Assembly: GCA_900770785.1 (NCBI GenBank)
Contig: CAAGLJ010000052.1
Span: 1-38,040 of the forward strand
Reading direction: 5' to 3'
From: Lachnospiraceae bacterium
Lineage (GTDB): Bacteria > Bacillota > Clostridia > Lachnospirales > Lachnospiraceae
Length of the DNA: 38,040 bases
The notes under the pieces were generated by a model that was given only the letters and a program-made list of their open reading frames with translations, ran no database searches and was not told where the DNA came from. Positions 34,039-38,040 of the stretch are shown one piece after another (position 1 is the first letter of the stretch; every line of letters starts with the position of its first letter). A program made the translations under genes and the position numbers.

Positions 34039-34431
34039 TTATTTTTTTCCGTCCTGTCCGTGAATATACTGCAGAATAGCAATCTCTCTTCGACGTGGCT
34101 GGCTATTGCCTAAAGCGACTGCTGCCAGAAAGACAAACAGATATGGCAGAATTTCCTGAATGGGAATCATTTCCACAAAAATTCTGCTGTTCAAGCTGTT
34201 GCCGAACCGCTGAACAATGCGTATAACTCCCTGTATTCCGGTAATCGTACTGCCTGTGCAGGATTTGGCATAAGAATAGTCAAAGGAAGGACGTGCAAAG
34301 GTGGTAATCTGCCCTCCTTTTACGGCAGGCAAAGAAGTAGAATCAGCTTCTATCGCTTTCAAGCCAATTCCCCAAATCAGCACTACGACTGCTATAACAG
34401 CAACGATTAATCTGCTAAATCTGGTCTTCAT
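34039..34431 (-). CDS. 130-residue protein with two membrane helices, unrecognised
   Basis: The protein starts MKTRFSRLIVAVIAVVVLIW (helix at about 7-25), has an external region of about 60 residues with one cysteine (SYAKSCTGSTITGIQGVIR), a second helix (about 92-109, LPYLFVFLAAVAL) and a basic C-terminus (QPRRREIAILQYIHGQDGKK). I do not recognise the family. The ATG at 34431 has GGGGGG five bases upstream; the frame is open from 34494 without a good ribosome site. It stands alone between the lar operon and the 48-residue gene and might form a small membrane complex with the latter. Confidence 0.65.
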   Translation of the reverse strand: MKTRFSRLIVAVIAVVVLIWGIGLKAIEADSTSLPAVKGGQITTFARPSFDYSYAKSCTGSTITGIQGVIRIVQRFGNSLNSRIFVEMIPIQEILPYLFVFLAAVALGNSQPRRREIAILQYIHGQDGKK

Positions 34432-34725
34432 ACTAACCCCCCTTACCGCCTCTGGAGGCACAACTTCCTCCCGCGGCAAATCACGAAACACCAATCTCTG
34501 AAAAATCTTCTGATTTTTACTTTTTCATAGTCCTGTATTCTATCATCGCATAAGAACCACGACCATTTTAGGTAAAGAATGTTTCTTTCTTTTTAGTATA
34601 GCCTGAACCGTTGTAGAACACAACAGCAAATTTTACAGCACAAATACCTACTGCGGCAACGCCCATGTGGACAGTAGGTATCTGCTCAATGCCTTGCCGC
34701 TTATAGGAACGGCGGTTCTGTTTTC
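34432..34725 (-). promoter_or_regulatory. intergenic stretch with lar-operon hairpin and extended -10 box
   Basis: ATACCTACTG (34644-34653) pairs with CAGTAGGTAT (34672-34681), a 10-bp stem about 45 bases after the larC stop. No strong T-run follows, so it may be a weak terminator or processing site. TGATAGAAT (34545-34537, minus strand) is an extended -10 box that could drive the 130-residue membrane protein gene. No gene is seen here. Confidence 0.45.
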
Positions 34726-35994
34726 TCAATTCAGATTCATCAGCTTTTGCCGTACTTCCTTAAGGCTCATCCCATGTTGGCGTGCCAGTGCCGCCAGCTC
34801 TTCATACTCATATTTTTTCCGGCTGACACCATAGCCTGAGGCCTCTTTATAATGGACTTTGCCAAGAGAAGAGGCTTCTTCTTTTATCTTTCTTTCCAGA
34901 AGGTAACGCTGTATCCGTTTTTCCCGAATACCCAGAGTAGTAGTATGTCTGAAAATAGCCTGAACCAGACTTTCTCTTTCCTTCTCTTTACACAGTACGC
35001 TAAGGCAGATACCGGGGCGGGACTTCTTCATTCCTATGGGAATGGTATAGGCCTCCAGGGCACCTGCTGCCAGAAATTCCTCCAGTGCAAAGCCCATCTC
35101 CTCTGCTGTCATATCGTCTATGTTGCAGGATAATTCCCAGATAATGTCCTTCCCCGGTGTATCCGTCTCTCCCCACATAGCCCTTACACAATTGGCTGCT
35201 TCAAAGTCTTTCTTTCCCATTCCATAGCCGATAGACCGGATTTTCAGAACAGGCATATCCCCAAATCGGGTAGCAAAATACTTTAACAGTGCTGCTCCGG
35301 TAGGTGTACAAAGTTCTCCCCTTATTTTCCCGCCATAGACAGGAACATCCTTCAAAATACAGGCTGTTGCCGGTGCTGGTACAGGTAAAATTCCATGAGT
35401 ACATTTTACCTGACCACTGCCTACATGAACCGGGGAAACCACCACCTGCTCAGGTGATAATCTATCCATCAGCAGACAAACTGCAGCAATATCTGCCAGT
35501 GCATCCCTGGTTCCCACCTCATGGAAATGAATTTCCTCTATGGGCATATCATGAGCCTTGCTTTCTGCTTCGGCAAGCAGATGATAAACTGCCAAAATAT
35601 CTCTTTTTACCTTATCCGGCACAGATAAATGGTCTTTCACCAGATGCTCTATATAATGTATGGAGCTGTGACTATGGTTGTGACCATTGCTGCTGTGGTG
35701 GTCACTATGTTCATGGCGAGATTGATGACATTCATTCCCATCGCTGTGGCTATGGTGGCTGTACTCATGGCCTGTATCCACACTTTCTTCCTCCACACCT
35801 TTGATAAGAACCTTGAAATGGCTTCCTGCAATTCCACACTTTACGGATCTTTCCAAAGCAATGGACACCTGCGGGATACCCAATTCATTTAATTCCCTGA
35901 TTATATCGGCCTGATTGGGCAAAAGCTCCAGTAAAGCACCAGCCAGCATATCTCCGGCGGCTCCCATACTGCAATCCAGGTATAATGTTTTCAT
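34726..35994 (-). CDS. larC: nickel-pincer cofactor biosynthesis protein LarC (nickel insertase)
   Basis: This 422-residue protein inserts nickel into the dithiolated pincer nucleotide in a CTP-dependent step, the last of NPN cofactor synthesis. The N-terminal TLYLDCSMGAAGDMLAGALLELL and EIHFHEVGTRDALADI are LarC signatures, as is GELCTPTGAALLKYF. Residues 76-117 are a histidine-rich loop, likely for nickel handling. The gene is one intact frame, whereas the Lactiplantibacillus larC is split by a programmed frameshift. GAGGAG stands seven bases before the ATG, 17 bases after larB. The C-terminal domain (SLGKVHYKEASGYG) is complete. Confidence 0.93.
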   Translation of the reverse strand: MKTLYLDCSMGAAGDMLAGALLELLPNQADIIRELNELGIPQVSIALERSVKCGIAGSHFKVLIKGVEEESVDTGHEYSHHSHSDGNECHQSRHEHSDHHSSNGHNHSHSSIHYIEHLVKDHLSVPDKVKRDILAVYHLLAEAESKAHDMPIEEIHFHEVGTRDALADIAAVCLLMDRLSPEQVVVSPVHVGSGQVKCTHGILPVPAPATACILKDVPVYGGKIRGELCTPTGAALLKYFATRFGDMPVLKIRSIGYGMGKKDFEAANCVRAMWGETDTPGKDIIWELSCNIDDMTAEEMGFALEEFLAAGALEAYTIPIGMKKSRPGICLSVLCKEKERESLVQAIFRHTTTLGIREKRIQRYLLERKIKEEASSLGKVHYKEASGYGVSRKKYEYEELAALARQHGMSLKEVRQKLMNLN

Positions 35995-36011
35995 TTTCTT
36001 CTCCTCTTTTC

Positions 36012-36776
36012 CTACTGCATTTCCTTTCTGACTGCCAGATGATTGATCATGCTGGCCTGATAAGCTGCCCCAAAGCCATTATCAATATTCACCACAGACA
36101 CCCCGCTGGCACAGGAATTTAACATGGATAAAAGTGCTGACACCCCCTGAAAGGAGGCTCCATAACCGATACTTGTGGGTACAGCTATTACAGGACAGTC
36201 TGCCAGCCCGCCAATTACGCTGGCTAAAGCTCCCTCCATTCCGGCTATGGCGATAATCACCGATGCACTCATAATCTCCTCCAGATGGGCCAGAGTCCTA
36301 TGCAGTCCTGCTACTCCCACATCATACAGGCGAACCACCCGATTCCCCAGAATTTCAGCCGTAAGGGCAGCTTCCTCTGCCACCGGAATATCACTGGTTC
36401 CTCCGGTGGCAACCACAATGGTTCCCCACCCGTCAGGCTGGGGAAAATCTCCCACAATCCCTATTCCGGCTTCCGAATAATAGGTAAAATGCTCCACATT
36501 TGCCAAAGCCTCTGCTCCCTGGGCTGACAGGCGGGTAATCAATATCCGCTGTTCCCCATTTTTCATCATTACCTCCAGGATTCCCTGAATCTGCTCCGGC
36601 CTTTTCCCTGCTGCATAAATTACTTCTGCTGCTCCCTGACGAAGTTTCCGGTGCAGGTCTACCCGGGCATAGCCAATATCTTCAAAGGGCTTCATTTTTA
36701 ATCGAAGAGCAGCCTCCTCTATGGGAAGGTCTCCCCGCTGCACTGCTTCCAATATCTGTCTGATTTCACTGTTCAT
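36012..36776 (-). CDS. larB: NPN cofactor biosynthesis protein LarB (NaAD carboxylase/hydrolase)
   Basis: This 254-residue enzyme carboxylates nicotinic acid adenine dinucleotide at C5 and hydrolyses the phosphoanhydride, the first step of the pincer cofactor pathway. The PurE-like C-terminal domain holds AIAGMEGALASVIGGL, PTSIGYGASFQGVSALLSML and VVNIDNGFGA. Cys222 in LNSCASG fits the cysteine (about residue 221) that forms an adduct in the characterised Lactiplantibacillus enzyme. GGGAGG stands six bases before the ATG, in the larE-larB-larC order. Length is normal. Confidence 0.93.
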   Translation of the reverse strand: MNSEIRQILEAVQRGDLPIEEAALRLKMKPFEDIGYARVDLHRKLRQGAAEVIYAAGKRPEQIQGILEVMMKNGEQRILITRLSAQGAEALANVEHFTYYSEAGIGIVGDFPQPDGWGTIVVATGGTSDIPVAEEAALTAEILGNRVVRLYDVGVAGLHRTLAHLEEIMSASVIIAIAGMEGALASVIGGLADCPVIAVPTSIGYGASFQGVSALLSMLNSCASGVSVVNIDNGFGAAYQASMINHLAVRKEMQ

Positions 36777-36816
36777 CCCAAACCTCCCACTAAAGCCTGT
36801 ACTTAAGCCTGCTGTC

Positions 36817-37590
36817 TCATTCCCCGCGGGTTTCCAAATCCAATACCACCCCCTGATAATCCCGTTTTAAGGTTTCCAGAATAAGTTGTCTTTTTTCCAG
36901 CAGCAAAGAAAGCTGGTCGTGAGGAAGCTGAATTCTGGCACAGCCCTTTAAGAAACGTACCCGAAAATCCGAAAACCCCTGAGAAAAGAGGAAGCTCTCT
37001 GCCGCCTCTGTAGCCTCCAGCTTTTCTCTGGTAATTTCCTCTCCTGTAGGAATTCTGGTAGCCAGGCAGGCATAGGCCGGCTTATCCCAGGTAAATAGTC
37101 CTGCCTCCTTGGAAAGCTGTCGGATATGCTTCTTGGTCAATCCACATTCCCTTAACGGGGAACGCACCTTCATTTCACAAAGAGCCTGCATTCCCGGTCT
37201 GTCTGCCGCATCATCAGAGGCATTGGTTCCATCCAGAATCACCTCGTAGCCATCCTTTGCTGCCTCCTTAAGAATTGTGGAAAAAATGCAGTTTTTACAG
37301 TAATAGCATCGATTAGCCGGATTAGCCGTCACCTGCTTACTGGCCAGCACATCCACATGAATGACCTTAAGCTCAGCCCCCAGTTCTTTTGCCAGTCTGA
37401 GAGCATCCTGATATTCAAATTCCGGCTGAAAAGCCGACTTCACATAGTAGGGCTGAATCTTTACCCCCTGTCGGATTGCTTCATATAATAAATAGGACGA
37501 GTCCACACCTCCGGAAAAGGCCAGGGCCACCCGGTTATTTTCCTGAAAAAAAGCTGCCAAAGCGATATTTTGTTCTGTTTTTTTCTCCAT
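36817..37590 (-). CDS. larE: NPN cofactor biosynthesis protein LarE (sulfur transferase), three-cysteine type
   Basis: This 257-residue PP-loop ATPase adenylates the carboxylates of the cofactor precursor and inserts sulfur. The PP-loop FSGGVDSS is at about 26-32. NRCYYCKNC gives Cys95 and Cys98, and PAYACLATRIPTG gives Cys175, near the sacrificial Cys176 of the Lactiplantibacillus enzyme. The added CxxC suggests the class in which three cysteines hold a [4Fe-4S] cluster and sulfur is delivered catalytically, as reported for the Thermotoga enzyme. The ATG at 37590 has GGAG six bases upstream; a GTG at 37620 is too close to its AAAGG. It follows the ABC permease gene closely. Confidence 0.9.
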   Translation of the reverse strand: MEKKTEQNIALAAFFQENNRVALAFSGGVDSSYLLYEAIRQGVKIQPYYVKSAFQPEFEYQDALRLAKELGAELKVIHVDVLASKQVTANPANRCYYCKNCIFSTILKEAAKDGYEVILDGTNASDDAADRPGMQALCEMKVRSPLRECGLTKKHIRQLSKEAGLFTWDKPAYACLATRIPTGEEITREKLEATEAAESFLFSQGFSDFRVRFLKGCARIQLPHDQLSLLLEKRQLILETLKRDYQGVVLDLETRGE

Positions 37591-37650
37591 TTTTCTCTCC
37601 ATTTCCTTTATCTCATTCACCCTTTAATCCCAAAGCTTGCCTCCGGGCCA

Positions 37651-37998
37651 TTACAGATTACCCTCTCTGGGATTTACGTTCCTTCGTATATATTCTCCCA
37701 TGCTGGTTACACAAAAAAGTGTGGTTATCAGAAACCCGCCCGGAATCAAAATCATCCACCATGCCCCCGATAAAAAAGCATTTTCTGCCAGAGACAGCAT
37801 GCTTCCCCAGGTAATGATTTCCAGAGGAAATCCCATTCCCATAAAACTTAAGGTGGCCTCAGCCAAAATAGCGCTCCGCAAATTCATCACAATCATAAAC
37901 ATGATAGAAGAAATAAGAGCAGGTGTCAAATGTACCCACAATATATGAAAAAAACCGCAGCCCATAGCCTTTGTGGCTATGATGTATTCGCTGTTTCT
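37651..37998 (-). CDS. Opp/Dpp/Nik-family ABC transporter permease (C subunit), C-terminal fragment
   Basis: About 115 C-terminal residues remain; the 5' part is lost at the adapter junction. The EAA loop ATKAMGCGFFHILWVHLTPA, which contacts the ATPase, is complete, and two to three membrane helices follow (SSIMFMIVMNL, AWWMILIPGGFLITTLFCV). It belongs to the DppC/OppC/NikC family. The larE start follows by about 60 bases on the same strand, so it may import nickel for the pincer cofactor; peptide transport is the alternative. Apparent residues MLFRS before RNSEY are adapter-encoded, not biological. Confidence 0.85.
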   Translation of the reverse strand, partial: RNSEYIIATKAMGCGFFHILWVHLTPALISSIMFMIVMNLRSAILAEATLSFMGMGFPLEIITWGSMLSLAENAFLSGAWWMILIPGGFLITTLFCVTSMGEYIRRNVNPREGNL

Positions 37999-38040
37999 AG
38001 ATCGGAAGAGCACACGTCTGAACTCCAGTCACGCACATCT
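37999..38040 (+). other. Illumina TruSeq read-2 adapter with index
   Basis: From 37999 the sequence begins AGATCGGAAGAGCACACGTC, the start of the TruSeq index adapter, continues through TGAACTCCAGTCAC, and ends in GCACATCT, which would be index sequence. It is not genomic. Confidence 0.97.

Noticed and set aside
37613..37651. 12-codon frame (MARRQALGLKGE) overlapping the permease stop as TAATG
   Set aside because: Too short, no known peptide; it would end just before the larE start region. It might reflect translational coupling, but evidence is thin.
1..38040. CRISPR array, tRNA, rRNA, prophage or insertion sequence
   Set aside because: No regularly spaced repeats, no cloverleaf or rRNA sequence and no transposase or phage protein motifs were seen.

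Overview
The window looks like a chromosomal fragment of a gut-type Clostridia bacterium, most likely Lachnospiraceae (genus not determined). Reasons: one compact type II fatty-acid operon using FabK, a mannose-family PTS with a YajC-like partner gene, strong AGGAGG ribosome sites, and a large surface protein with a CxC...CPxC module. Both ends are artificial. Bases 1-20 and 37999-38040 are Illumina TruSeq adapter sequence, so the two edge genes are cut by library construction or assembly, not by biology.

Region 1 (21-9143, all minus strand) is the fatty-acid synthesis operon, read acpP-accB-accC-accD-accA-fabH-fabK-fabD-fabG-fabF-fabZ. The last gene is visible only as its first 26 codons. 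A consensus promoter (TTGACA-17-TATAAT), an 11-bp inverted repeat and a leader with a duplicated Shine-Dalgarno segment precede acpP. The gap between accD and accA holds direct repeats, and a third copy of the same element supplies the ribosome site of an araC gene 12 kb away.

Region 2 (about 9180-14820) is visibly more AT-rich and carries a complete type III restriction-modification system (xre-mod-res, minus strand). The small Xre gene appears to start at an ATA codon. It is followed by a divergently read RlmI-like rRNA methyltransferase gene.

Region 3 (15907-26000) is an amino-sugar uptake and catabolism locus. One minus operon holds PTS EIIB-EIIC-EIID and a HAD phosphatase. A second minus operon holds an AgaS-type SIS isomerase/deaminase, PTS EIIA and a YajC-like protein. 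Plus-strand units hold an AraC regulator with a Gfo/Idh oxidoreductase, and a NagA-type deacetylase with a KbaZ/GatZ-type protein. Together they suggest import and phosphorylation of N-acetylgalactosamine (or a related amino sugar), deacetylation, deamination/isomerisation to tagatose-6-phosphate and entry into the tagatose pathway. No tagatose-6-phosphate kinase and no KbaY/GatY catalytic aldolase subunit lie in the window.

Region 4 (26050-34545) holds a membrane GGDEF diguanylate cyclase, a Cof-type HAD phosphatase, a 1594-residue secreted and membrane-anchored beta-helix/Ig-like surface protein, and upstream of it two unrecognised small membrane proteins (48 and 130 residues).

Region 5 (34644-37998) is a larE-larB-larC set for the nickel-pincer nucleotide cofactor, directly behind the 3' end of an Opp/Dpp/Nik-type ABC permease gene. 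Lactate racemase (larA) is not in view.

No tRNA, rRNA, CRISPR array, insertion sequence or phage genes were found. The least explained parts are the dispersed repeat, the ATA start, the surface protein with its small membrane neighbours, and the incomplete amino-sugar pathway.
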